From NCBI GenBank assembly GCA_963750015.1, contig CAVVPU010000059.1, forward strand, positions 14,181 through 78,180: a stretch of DNA of 64,000 bases. Reading direction: 5' to 3'. This DNA comes from CAVVNC01 sp963750015 (GTDB lineage: Bacteria > Desulfobacterota > Syntrophorhabdia > Syntrophorhabdales > WCHB1-27). A program made the position numbers and the translations under genes. Shown in pieces: positions 25,595 through 33,762 of this stretch (its first letter is position 1; the number at the start of each line of letters is the position of its first letter). Below the pieces are notes generated by a model that was not told where the DNA came from, ran no database searches, and saw nothing but the letters and a program-made list of their open reading frames with translations.

Positions 25595-27007
25595 ATGGAA
25601 GGCAGCGCTTACGAGATGGCTATGGTGGGCCTGGGTGTGATGGGACGGAACCTCGCCCTCAATATGGCAGACAAGGGCTTTAGCGTGATCGGATTTGACC
25701 TGGACCCGCAAAAGGTGGAAGCCCTCGACCGTGAGGCAAAGGGCCGATCTGCCCGAGGCGCCAGGAGCATGGAGGAGTTAACAGCTGCCGTGTGCCCGCC
25801 GCGTGCCGTGATGATGATGGTTCCGGCAGGACCACCGGTGGACGCGGTCATAGACTCTCTTCTTCCTCTTTTGAAGCCTCTTGACGTGCTAATCGATGGA
25901 GGCAATTCCCACTTCAGAGAAACCGAGGCCCGGGCAAAACGGCTGGCCGCGAAAGAGATCCTCTATATGGGGGTAGGCATTTCAGGGGGAGAGCGGGGCG
26001 CCCGGCTTGGACCGAGCATCATGCCCGGAGGACCGCAGGACGGGTATGCCCGAGTCCGTGTCGTATTCGAAGCGATTGCAGCAAAAGTGGATGGAGAACC
26101 ATGCGTCGTCTATCTGGGGCCGGGGTCGGCCGGCGACTATGTAAAAATGGTGCACAACGGCATCGAATATGCCCTTATGCAGGTTATCGCCGAATCCTAT
26201 GATCTGATGAAGCGAGGGCTAGGACTTGCCAACGATGATCTTTATCGGGTCTACTCAAGGTGGAGCGCAACCATACTAAAGAGTTATCTTATGGAGATAA
26301 CGGCCAATATCTTCGCAAAGAAGGATGTGGAGAACGGCCGGCCGCTCCTAGATTTGATTCTCGACGAGGCCCGGGGGAAGGGAACGGGCAAATGGACCGC
26401 CCAGGACGCCATGAATTTGGGCGTCCCCGTTCCCGCCATCGATGAGGCGGTGGCTACAAGAAATCTCTCCGACCTCAGAGAGGAGCGCAATGAGGCACAC
26501 AGGTTGCTCAAGGTTCCCGATCCCCTTCGTCCGAGCGACGTGCAAGGTTGGATCGACCGGCTCGGCCGCGCACTGCGCGTCGCAACAATCATAGTATACG
26601 GTCAGGCTTTAGCCCAGCTCAGGGTGGCCTCTATAGAGTACGGATATGCTTTGAATCTGGCCGAAGTAGCGCGTATCTGGCGCGGTGGTTGTATCATTCG
26701 GTCGGACATGCTGGAGCCAATCCGTCAAGCCTTCATTAAGGAACCTGACCTCAAGAACCTGCTCCTCGATTCTTTCTTCCTTAAGGAAGTAATGGACAAT
26801 CAGGCAGACCTGCGACGGACCGTTTGCCTTTTTGTTGAGCAGGGAATCCCTGTCCCCGGCCTGGGATCATGTCTCGCCTATCTGGACGGCTACCGCAGTC
26901 TCTGGCTGCCCGCGAACTTAGTGCAGGCCCAACGCGATTACTTTGGCTCACACATGTACAGGAGAACCGACAAAGATGGTCTGTTCCATACTGAATGGGA
27001 AGGATAA
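25595..27007 (+). CDS. gnd: 6-phosphogluconate dehydrogenase, decarboxylating
   Basis: Oxidatively decarboxylates 6-phosphogluconate to ribulose-5-P. The 470-aa length is that of the long, E. coli-like class. Landmarks are VGLGVMGRNLALNMADKG (11-28), SGGERGARLGPSIMPGG, the catalytic region YVKMVHNGIEYALMQ, DEARGKGTGKWTAQDA and the C-terminal QRDYFGSHMYRR. In place of the Asn-Arg-Ser/Thr that binds the NADP 2'-phosphate in this class, strand 2 ends Asp35-Leu36-Asp37 (GFDLDPQ), a signature of NAD preference. ATG 25595, 7 nt after AAGGAGG. NAD use is inference from this motif. Confidence 0.93.
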   Translation: MEGSAYEMAMVGLGVMGRNLALNMADKGFSVIGFDLDPQKVEALDREAKGRSARGARSMEELTAAVCPPRAVMMMVPAGPPVDAVIDSLLPLLKPLDVLIDGGNSHFRETEARAKRLAAKEILYMGVGISGGERGARLGPSIMPGGPQDGYARVRVVFEAIAAKVDGEPCVVYLGPGSAGDYVKMVHNGIEYALMQVIAESYDLMKRGLGLANDDLYRVYSRWSATILKSYLMEITANIFAKKDVENGRPLLDLILDEARGKGTGKWTAQDAMNLGVPVPAIDEAVATRNLSDLREERNEAHRLLKVPDPLRPSDVQGWIDRLGRALRVATIIVYGQALAQLRVASIEYGYALNLAEVARIWRGGCIIRSDMLEPIRQAFIKEPDLKNLLLDSFFLKEVMDNQADLRRTVCLFVEQGIPVPGLGSCLAYLDGYRSLWLPANLVQAQRDYFGSHMYRRTDKDGLFHTEWEG

Positions 27008-27130
27008 ACACCGAACTCGCGCAGTATGTGCGGAGGCCACAGGCCCTCAGGAGGTCGGGCGGACAAGAAGCAAAGCCGAAAAGAAAGCATTACACTGAAG
27101 AAGGGATATCAACACGGAGTGGAGGTGTGC

Positions 27131-28108
27131 GTGCGACTGAGAATGGGTACCGATGCGATAGGCCTCAAGCAGGGCGATAGGCCTGCCATCTGGTTCAAGG
27201 CGATACGTTTCCATTACGTACCGCCCAGCTTTCTTCCGGCGATCCTGGGCAGCCTCATCGCATGGTGCTCAGGGTACAGGCCTGATATGCTAGGCTTTTT
27301 CCTGGTAGTCATCGGAGTTACCGTAAACCATTGTGGGCTGAACATGCTCGATGACGTGTGCGATTACCTGCATCAGGTCGATAGGTCGATAGGCGAAGAG
27401 AGGAATCCTTACACGGGTGGCAGCGGAGTTTTGACCGAAGGTCTTCTCTCGCCAAAACAGGTTGCGGCCGGGGCGGCACTATGCTTTTTCCTGACCTCAC
27501 TGATTGGGGTTTACCTCACACTCACCCACGGATGGCCCGTACTGGCCCTCGGTCTGTTTGGTCTGTTTTGCTCAGTCTTTTATACTCTCCCACCGATCAA
27601 GTTCGGTTACCGGGGACTTGGCGAACTTGGTCTCCTGGTCAATTTCGGACCCGTTATCGGCATGGGAGCATACTATGTGCAGGCAAGGACTTTTGCGGTC
27701 GAGCCTTTTCTTGCTTCCCTCGTCCTCGGCGTGATGATGTGGTCGGAAATCGTAATAAACGAGATCCCCGACTACGACGAGGATAAGGCAGCAGGCAAGA
27801 TGAACCTGGTTGCCAAGTTTGGAAAAAGAAGCGGCGTGGTTTTGTTCGTGGCCGGCCTCGTGGCCGCCTATGTGATCCTGGCTCTTACCACCTTAGTCGG
27901 GTATGCACCTCCGATCCTTCTCGCAGGGTTCGTAAGCCTACCACTGGCCGTCAGGGCATTCACCCTGCTCAGAAAGAACTATGGAGACAAGATCAAAATG
28001 ATGCCGGCCAACCTCGCCATGATAAAGGTCCACGTGCTTACCGGTGTGGCAATGATTGCCGCCTACGCCGCCTATTATCTTGAAAAAGGCATATGGGGTG
28101 GTCTTTAG
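27131..28108 (+). CDS. UbiA-family prenyltransferase (MenA-like)
   Basis: An integral membrane protein of about 325 aa with eight or nine hydrophobic segments. Both Mg-diphosphate motifs of the UbiA superfamily are visible: NMLDDVCDY (NxxDxxxD) near residue 72 and PDYDEDKAAGK near 215. The second motif followed by NLVAKFGKR resembles MenA-type enzymes that prenylate naphthoate for menaquinone, but other aromatic acceptors are possible. I start at GTG 27131 because GGAGG (27121-27125) precedes it; the frame is open from 27026 without similarity there. If it is MenA-like it would provide quinone for the complex I encoded upstream. Acceptor specificity is unknown. Confidence 0.8.
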   Translation: MRLRMGTDAIGLKQGDRPAIWFKAIRFHYVPPSFLPAILGSLIAWCSGYRPDMLGFFLVVIGVTVNHCGLNMLDDVCDYLHQVDRSIGEERNPYTGGSGVLTEGLLSPKQVAAGAALCFFLTSLIGVYLTLTHGWPVLALGLFGLFCSVFYTLPPIKFGYRGLGELGLLVNFGPVIGMGAYYVQARTFAVEPFLASLVLGVMMWSEIVINEIPDYDEDKAAGKMNLVAKFGKRSGVVLFVAGLVAAYVILALTTLVGYAPPILLAGFVSLPLAVRAFTLLRKNYGDKIKMMPANLAMIKVHVLTGVAMIAAYAAYYLEKGIWGGL

Positions 28109-28152
28109 CCGGTTCTATCGCCGTCTCTTATTTCTATCGTGATAAGCCCGCA

Positions 28153-28181
28153 TTGACAAGTTTTTTATGCCGCTTTAGAAT
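28153..28181 (+). promoter_or_regulatory. Promoter for the EFR1-type gene
   Basis: A perfect TTGACA (28153-28158), a 17-nt spacer and TAGAAT (28176-28181), about 57 nt before the coding start. Confidence 0.65.
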
Positions 28182-28237
28182 GAAATATCGTCGATCGAGC
28201 GCACTTTGACGATGATTCCGATTCATGCGGAGGGAGT

Positions 28238-29074
28238 GTGGAAACAAGGCTCTATTGTTTTACCGGTACGGGTAATTCTCTATGGGTAGCCCGTAATATG
28301 GCCCGAAGCCTCGGGGGTGCAGATCTCATATCCCTCGCCGATTGGAAGAGCAATGGAGAACCAACGGCCTCCCGAACCGTGGGACTGATATTTCCCGTTT
28401 ATATCTGGGGGTTGCCCGGTCGAATCATCCGGTTTGTCGAAACGTCGAGAGAACTCGAACACAGCTATGTATTTGCGATCGCCGTGAACGGGGGTCAGGT
28501 TGCCAACACGCTTGTACAGCTCGCAAAACTCCTGAGAAAGAGGGGCTCTAAGCTTTCTTGCGGATTCGAGATAACCATGCCGTCAAACTATATACCCTGG
28601 GGCGGACCCGGACCCGAGGAAAAATGGCGAACGCTCTTCGAACCTGCCCAGAACAAGATAACACGCATCGCAGCCTCGGTTAGAAACAAGGAAACGAAGC
28701 CGGTCGAAAAGGGACCATTGTGGCAGAGGGTGTTCTTCACTTTGATCTACAAGTTGAGTTTTTCGAAGATTCCCGGGATGGATAAGTCCTTCTGGGTGGA
28801 TGATAAATGCAACCATTGCGGCACATGCGGCAAAGTCTGCCCCTCCCTCAACATCACTTTCCAGGCGGGAAAACCGATCTGGAACCGTCGCTGTGAACAA
28901 TGCTTCGCGTGCTTGCAATGGTGCCCGAAGGAGGCCATCCAATACGGTAAGAAGACGGCGAAGTACGAGCGCTACCACCACCCGGAGATTAATCTTAAGG
29001 AGATTCTTGCTTCCCGGGGAGCCGGAAAAGACGTCTCAGACGGGGCGCTCGATACCGAACTTCGAAGAGAATAA
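28238..29074 (+). CDS. EFR1-family flavodoxin/ferredoxin protein
   Basis: A 278-aa cytoplasmic redox protein. The N-terminal part is flavodoxin-like (YCFTGTGNSLWVARNMA, the FMN-phosphate loop, and FPVYIWGLPGRI), and the C-terminal part has two [4Fe-4S] motifs, CNHCGTCGKVCP and CEQCFACLQWCP. This layout defines the EFR1-family ferrodoxins of anaerobes, whose redox partners are mostly unknown. GTG 28238 lies close behind GGAGGGAG. The last few codons overlap in another frame with the remnant of an SRPBCC gene, so its present C-terminus (after about residue 255) may have been created by a deletion. Confidence 0.85.
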   Translation: METRLYCFTGTGNSLWVARNMARSLGGADLISLADWKSNGEPTASRTVGLIFPVYIWGLPGRIIRFVETSRELEHSYVFAIAVNGGQVANTLVQLAKLLRKRGSKLSCGFEITMPSNYIPWGGPGPEEKWRTLFEPAQNKITRIAASVRNKETKPVEKGPLWQRVFFTLIYKLSFSKIPGMDKSFWVDDKCNHCGTCGKVCPSLNITFQAGKPIWNRRCEQCFACLQWCPKEAIQYGKKTAKYERYHHPEINLKEILASRGAGKDVSDGALDTELRRE

Positions 29075-29344
29075 GACTATCGAAGGAAAATGGAGAACTT
29101 CCGACTTCAGTGACGATGACGAGGACTCCCTCGTCGAGATCCGTTTCGCAACCGAAGAAGGAGACAATACCAAGGTAGTGTTGACGCATTCGAATCTACC
29201 GGATGGACCTGGAAAAGAATACAAGAGTAGCGGCAGGGCTCTGTAGATTTCTATCTCAAGCCTCTCAGGGACTGCTTCGAGAAAGAGCCGCTGGACACAA
29301 GCAGATATGAGAGGAGTCTAAACAAGGAGGAGGATTCATGGTGA
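29058..29344 (+). pseudogene. Remnant of an SRPBCC/AHSA1-type gene
   Basis: The C-terminal part of an activator-of-Hsp90-ATPase-like (SRPBCC, polyketide cyclase-like) protein is visible in two frames. Bases 29058-29243 read EENKTIEGKWRTSDFSDD and then TKVVLTHSNLPDG, typical of the family, until TAG at 29244. The family end continues in another frame from about 29246 (DFYLKPLRDCFEKE) to TGA at 29342-29344. The N-terminal half is absent and replaced by the end of the EFR1 gene. Truncation plus frameshift mark it as decayed. Its stop overlaps the ATG of the next gene, suggesting that the intact ancestor was translationally coupled to it. Confidence 0.65.
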
Positions 29345-30084
29345 CCATAATGACGGTAGCGATGGGGTTTCTGTCGGCAATAGGGCTCGGCGTTACCTCA
29401 GTCGACGGAGAGGCTGCGTTAGAAAAGGACGTGATTAAGACCGATAAAGGCGATATTGAAATCACCTTTATCGGTCACGGCTCGCTCATGATAAGGTTTG
29501 ACAAAAAGGTAGTCCACGTCGATCCCTTCGGTGAATTAGCCGACTACTCGGTGTTCCCGAAGGCGGACCTGGTGCTGCTCACCCACGATCATTTTGACCA
29601 TCTGGACTCGGCCGCTTTGAAGAAAGTCCGTTCCGAAGGAACCGCAATAATCCTTACCGAAAAGTGCGCTAAACAAGTGACCGGCGGCATCATAATGAGG
29701 AACGGGGATACCCGGCAGGCGATGGGCATCACCATTGAAGCTGTTCCCGCCTACAATCTCGTTCACAAACGGCCCGATGGTCAGCCCTTTCACCCGAAAG
29801 GCGAAGGGAACGGTTACCTTTTGACCTTGGGTGATAAGGTCCTCTACCTTGCCGGCGACACGGAAAACATACCTGAGATGAAATCGCTTAAGGCGGTCGA
29901 TATTGCCTTTCTCCCGGCGAACCTTCCCTATACTATGACACCGGAAATGGTTGCTGACGCAGTTTGGATGTTCCGGCCCAAGGTCCTCTATCCCTACCAC
30001 TTCGGAGAAACGGACACGAACGCCATTATGAGACTCCTTTCTGACGTTCCCGACCTCGAGGTCCGCATCCGAAGGATGGAGTAA
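29338..30084 (+). CDS. Exported metallo-beta-lactamase-fold hydrolase
   Basis: A 248-aa protein of the UlaG-like/UPF0173 metal-dependent hydrolase group. A hydrophobic N-terminus (about residues 1-26, ending GEA) looks like a Sec signal peptide, though it lacks a strongly basic start. Zinc-binding motifs are LTHDHFDHLD (HxHxDH), LAGDTENIPE (the Asp ligand) and PYHFGETD (the last His). ATG 29338 has a strong AGGAGGAGG upstream. Family members hydrolyse diverse substrates including phosphoesters and lactones; none can be assigned here. Periplasmic location is inferred. Confidence 0.8.
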   Translation: MVTIMTVAMGFLSAIGLGVTSVDGEAALEKDVIKTDKGDIEITFIGHGSLMIRFDKKVVHVDPFGELADYSVFPKADLVLLTHDHFDHLDSAALKKVRSEGTAIILTEKCAKQVTGGIIMRNGDTRQAMGITIEAVPAYNLVHKRPDGQPFHPKGEGNGYLLTLGDKVLYLAGDTENIPEMKSLKAVDIAFLPANLPYTMTPEMVADAVWMFRPKVLYPYHFGETDTNAIMRLLSDVPDLEVRIRRME

Positions 30085-30177
30085 TCTTCTCCGATTGTCC
30101 TCGGTTCACTCCAGGGAAGCGTTGAAGCGCAGACCGCCTCATCGGCGCTCGTTTAGACGAGGATCTATGACATTATT

Positions 30178-30226
30178 CTAAATATTAATTAATTTATTTA
30201 ATTATTATATAAATTAACTTAAATAG
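30178..30226. promoter_or_regulatory. AT-rich promoter/operator island upstream of marR-type gene
   Basis: This stretch is almost purely A/T (for example ATTAATTAAT and TTATATAA palindromes) in an otherwise GC-rich window, and it ends just before the AGGAGA ribosome binding site of the MarR gene. MarR-type regulators commonly bind palindromes of this kind over their own promoter; autoregulation is inferred. Confidence 0.5.
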
Positions 30227-30239
30227 GAGATAAGTAAGG

Positions 30240-30734
30240 ATGGAAGATTTGCGCTTCGAGCTCCTGTCTGATACCGTATATTCACTAATCCCACTTTTGA
30301 AAAAACATTTTCGCCCTAATTTCGATATACTCGAGGAATACGATAACCTGACCAAGGCTTATCTGCCTCTCCTTTTTGCGCTTCTCGCAGCGGATAAGCT
30401 CATTATGAGCGAAGCCGCGAAGCAGGTAGGCCTTTCAAAGCCCCATATTACCCTTCAGGTCTCCAGGCTCGTGGAAGAGGGGCTTTTAGAAAGGCGACCT
30501 GAATCGGAAGACCGGAGACTCATTTCTATAAGCCTTACCCCAAAAGGAAGCGACCTGGTTCACCGCTTGAAGGGAAGCATCAAAGAGAAGGCCGTGAGAC
30601 TCTTCTCCGGTCTCCCGGAGGAAACTCTGGAAAGAACCGTGGGGGCTCTATTAACATTGAAAGAGGTCATGGCAGGCGCCGAAAGGCAGGATAGGAACCG
30701 TCGAAACAGGGCCGGGAGCGAACCCCCCCTGTGA
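30240..30734 (+). CDS. MarR-family transcriptional regulator
   Basis: A 164-aa winged helix-turn-helix protein. The recognition region is MSEAAKQVGLSKPHITLQVS (about 56-75), followed by LVEEGLLERRPESEDRRLIS, the wing with the conserved Asp-Arg pair of MarR proteins. Helices at both ends would form the dimer interface. ATG 30240 follows AGGAGATAAG. An AT-rich island lies immediately upstream. The regulated genes are unknown; the upstream MBL-fold gene and the convergent transporter operon are candidates only by position. Confidence 0.88.
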   Translation: MEDLRFELLSDTVYSLIPLLKKHFRPNFDILEEYDNLTKAYLPLLFALLAADKLIMSEAAKQVGLSKPHITLQVSRLVEEGLLERRPESEDRRLISISLTPKGSDLVHRLKGSIKEKAVRLFSGLPEETLERTVGALLTLKEVMAGAERQDRNRRNRAGSEPPL

Positions 30735-30848
30735 AAAGAGGGGAATCCGGACCCGAACTACAGAACCACAATGTCCGGCTTTGGAGATTTGTCAGGGCGA
30801 CCTTGAAGGGATCACGCCTAGGGTAGGCACCTTTAGACTTACTCCGAA

Positions 30849-31838
30849 TTATGCCTTTATACAGGCCACTTGGTGGCCGTCGCCCACGTCCCTCAGAGGC
30901 GGCACAGCTTCGCCGCATTCCGGGGTTGCCTGAAAACACCGGGGATGAAAGGCACATCCCGGAGGTGGGTTAAGCGGACTCGGCACCTCCCCGCCCAGTA
31001 TGATCCGTTCCCTGGTCTCCTCAACCACAGGGTCGGCGATAGGGACGGCTGAGAGAAGTGCTTTTGTATAGGGGTGTAACGGATTCTTGTAAAGGGCCTG
31101 GGAATCGGTGATCTCGACGACGTGGCCAAGATACATGACCGCTACCCGGTCGCTTATGTGGCGGACCACCGAAAGGTCGTGGGCGATAAACAAATAGCTC
31201 AACCCCAGGAATTCCTGCTGCAATTCCTCCAAAAGGTTGATGATTTGGGCCTGAATGGATACGTCCAGAGCCGAGATAGGCTCGTCGCAGATGATGAGGG
31301 AAGGCTCGCAGGCGAGGGCCCGAGCCACCCCGATACGCTGCCTTTGGCCCCCGCTAAACTGATGGGGGAAGCGGTCCTTCATGCCGGGGTCGAGGCCGAC
31401 AATCCTAAACAGCCGATCCACCCTATCGGCGTACTCCGAATTGCCGTGGGTCAAGTTATGAATTTTCAACGGCTCACCCACTATGCTGCCGGCATTCTGA
31501 CGGGGGTCCAAAGAACTATAGGGATCCTGAAAGATTAACGCCATGTTGGCGCGCAGGTCTTTCATATCCTCCTCGGCGGCAGAGGTAATATCCTTTCCCT
31601 TGAAGACGATTTTCCCGCCCGTGGGCGTATAGAGTCTGATGACGCAACGACCGACGGTAGTCTTGCCGCAACCGCTCTCTCCCACAAGGCCTAATGTTTC
31701 CCCTTTCATCAGCTTGAAGGTAACGCCGTCGACCGCCTTTACGTCAGCCACCTTCTTCTTCAAAAGACCTCTGGTGACGGGAAAGTACATCCTCAAATCG
31801 GTCACATCCAGAATGGTATCACTATGCTCTGCGTTCAC
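30849..31838 (-). CDS. oppF: Dipeptide/oligopeptide ABC transporter ATP-binding protein (DppF/OppF)
   Basis: A 329-aa ABC ATPase of the peptide/nickel importer class. Motifs: Walker A GESGCGKTTVGR, signature SGGQRQRIGVARALA, Walker B SLIICDEPISALD, and the C-terminal oligopeptide-transporter extension with PPGCAFHPRCFQATPEC. The start is GTG at 31836-31838, overlapping the preceding oppD-type gene by 17 nt, with GAGG upstream. Last gene of a B-C-D-F operon on the minus strand. Substrate could be peptides, nickel or a sugar; it cannot be told from the ATPase. Confidence 0.9.
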   Translation of the reverse strand: MNAEHSDTILDVTDLRMYFPVTRGLLKKKVADVKAVDGVTFKLMKGETLGLVGESGCGKTTVGRCVIRLYTPTGGKIVFKGKDITSAAEEDMKDLRANMALIFQDPYSSLDPRQNAGSIVGEPLKIHNLTHGNSEYADRVDRLFRIVGLDPGMKDRFPHQFSGGQRQRIGVARALACEPSLIICDEPISALDVSIQAQIINLLEELQQEFLGLSYLFIAHDLSVVRHISDRVAVMYLGHVVEITDSQALYKNPLHPYTKALLSAVPIADPVVEETRERIILGGEVPSPLNPPPGCAFHPRCFQATPECGEAVPPLRDVGDGHQVACIKA

Positions 31839-32823
31839 TTTTCGTTTCCTCGCTATTTAATATACAGCCGACGTAGTGCTCATTACCGACGTTGATGAAT
31901 GGCATATGGACATCTGCAGAGCAGCGATCGGACTTCTCGTTGCAACGGGGATAGAACGCACAAATGGGGGGCATATTGATGAGGTTCGGCGGCAAACCCT
32001 GGATCGGCACCAGTCTGCGTCCCTTTTCCTCATCGAGTCTCGGCACACACCTCAGGAGGCCTCTAGTGTAAGGATGCTTAGGGTTTGCGAAGATGTCTTT
32101 AGTGGTCCCGGACTCGACGATCTTTCCCGCATACATGATGTAGATCCGCTGGGCATAACGGGCGACAACACCGAGGTTGTGAGTGACTATGATCAGGGAT
32201 GTACGGAATTTCTGGACCACATCCTTCATCAGTTCGAGCAATTGCGCCTGCGTCGTCACATCGAGGGCGGTGGTCGGCTCGTCCGCGATGAGCAACTTCG
32301 GATTGCAGGACATGCCCATGGCAATCATAACCCTTTGCCGCATGCCGCCACTGAACTGGTGCGGGTAATCATCGAGTCGATTCTTCGAGGCCGGTAGGCC
32401 TACCATCCCGAGCAACTCAGCCGCTCGGTCCCTGGAGACCTCCTTGCTCATGCCCAGATGGAGCTGAAGCATTTCTGTCATCTGCTTTCCGATAGTCAGG
32501 ACAGGGTTTAGAGAGGTCATGGGTTCCTGAAATATCATGGCGATCTTCGCTCCCCGTATCGACCGCATCTCCGAGCCCTGAGCCGGCAGCTTGAGTATAT
32601 CGCGTCCCTCGAACATTACCTCGCCCCCAACCACTTTACCCGGTGAAGAGACGAGCTGAATAACCGATAGCTGACTGACCGACTTCCCGCAACCGCTCTC
32701 TCCCACCATGCCGACGATTTCCTGCTCGTTTATGTGGTAAGAAACGCCGTTGACGGCTTTGACGACGCCGGCTTCCGTGTTGAAATGTGTCTCGAGATTC
32801 TTTACGTCCAATAATATAGACAT
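31822..32823 (-). CDS. oppD: Dipeptide/oligopeptide ABC transporter ATP-binding protein (DppD/OppD)
   Basis: A 333-aa ABC ATPase, partner of the DppF-type protein encoded next. Motifs: Walker A GESGCGKSVS, signature SGGMRQRVMIAMGM, Walker B LLIADEPTTALD, and the C-terminal PPICAFYPRCNEKSDRC typical of the family. ATG at 32821-32823 with AGGGGA upstream, 16 bp after the permease gene. Confidence 0.9.
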   Translation of the reverse strand: MSILLDVKNLETHFNTEAGVVKAVNGVSYHINEQEIVGMVGESGCGKSVSQLSVIQLVSSPGKVVGGEVMFEGRDILKLPAQGSEMRSIRGAKIAMIFQEPMTSLNPVLTIGKQMTEMLQLHLGMSKEVSRDRAAELLGMVGLPASKNRLDDYPHQFSGGMRQRVMIAMGMSCNPKLLIADEPTTALDVTTQAQLLELMKDVVQKFRTSLIIVTHNLGVVARYAQRIYIMYAGKIVESGTTKDIFANPKHPYTRGLLRCVPRLDEEKGRRLVPIQGLPPNLINMPPICAFYPRCNEKSDRCSADVHMPFINVGNEHYVGCILNSEETKSERRA

Positions 32824-32839
32824 TCCGATCCCCTTGTCC

Positions 32840-33748
32840 TTAGAGTAGTCCCCTCAGTCTCGGGTCGAGGGCGTCCCTCAGCCCGTCACCGACCATATTG
32901 AAACCAAAAACCACGAGCATGATGGCAAGGCCCGGAGCAAAAGAGAGCACCGGGTTTGAGAGGAGATACTGATAGCCGTCGGAAACCATGGAACCCCACG
33001 CAGCTCCCGGTGGTTTGATGCCGATACCAAGAAAACTGAGAGCGGCTTCTGCCAGGATGAGAGTGCCCAGTTGCAGGGTGACGAGCACTATCATCGGGGG
33101 CAGGGCATTGGGGAGTATGTGACCGAACATGGTCCGCGACTTGGCCGACCCCATCGCCCGCTGAGCCAGAATGTAATCGTTCTCCTTTATACTGAGGGTC
33201 AGACCGTGCATGACCCTCGCGTAGACCGGTATCAGCGCCACACTCATGGCGATGATGACGTTCTGTATTCCTCCACCGAGAACAGCTGCAAGGAGCAATG
33301 CGAGCAAGAGCATGGGAAAAGCCATGAGCGCATCTATGGCCCTCATGATGATAAGACCAATAAGACCGCCGTAAAACCCCGCAGTCATACCGAGGCTAAC
33401 GCCAATAGCGGACGCAATTGCAACGGTGACAAAACCAACTAATAGAACCGTCCTCGTGGCGTAGATCAAACGGCTTAGAGTGTCCCGACCCTGGATGTCC
33501 GTGCCAAGGGGATATTCCCTGCATGGCTGGACCAGGGAGTCGGCCATCTTGCCCTTATAAGGATCGTGGGGAGCCAAGAACGAGGCGAAGGCCGCACAGA
33601 ATACCAGGCAAAACAGTATAACGAGACCGAAGATGACCAGTTTACGCTGGAAAAATACGCGGCGGAATCGAGCCCACTCGCTCACTCTGGGAGGGGCCTC
33701 CAGCGCGCCGGAAACAGCGGCAGCGTTTGTCGTTCGTTCTCCCGACAT
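32840..33748 (-). CDS. dppC: Dipeptide/oligopeptide ABC transporter permease (DppC/OppC)
   Basis: A 302-aa inner-membrane permease with six hydrophobic segments, the first (about 32-55) preceding the family motif APHDPYKGK. The cytoplasmic EAA loop is visible near FLGIGIKPPGAAWGSM, preceded by AEAALS. It sits 14 bp downstream of the dppB-type gene. The N-terminal cytoplasmic leader of about 25 residues is normal for the subfamily. Confidence 0.9.
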   Translation of the reverse strand: MSGERTTNAAAVSGALEAPPRVSEWARFRRVFFQRKLVIFGLVILFCLVFCAAFASFLAPHDPYKGKMADSLVQPCREYPLGTDIQGRDTLSRLIYATRTVLLVGFVTVAIASAIGVSLGMTAGFYGGLIGLIIMRAIDALMAFPMLLLALLLAAVLGGGIQNVIIAMSVALIPVYARVMHGLTLSIKENDYILAQRAMGSAKSRTMFGHILPNALPPMIVLVTLQLGTLILAEAALSFLGIGIKPPGAAWGSMVSDGYQYLLSNPVLSFAPGLAIMLVVFGFNMVGDGLRDALDPRLRGLL

Positions 33749-33762
33749 TATCTCATACCCTC

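Noticed and set aside
28800..29057. Upstream extension of the SRPBCC frame into the EFR1 gene
   Set aside because: This part is an out-of-frame reading of the EFR1 ferredoxin region (Ala/Arg/Ser-rich) and shows no SRPBCC similarity; only the sequence after 29058 does.
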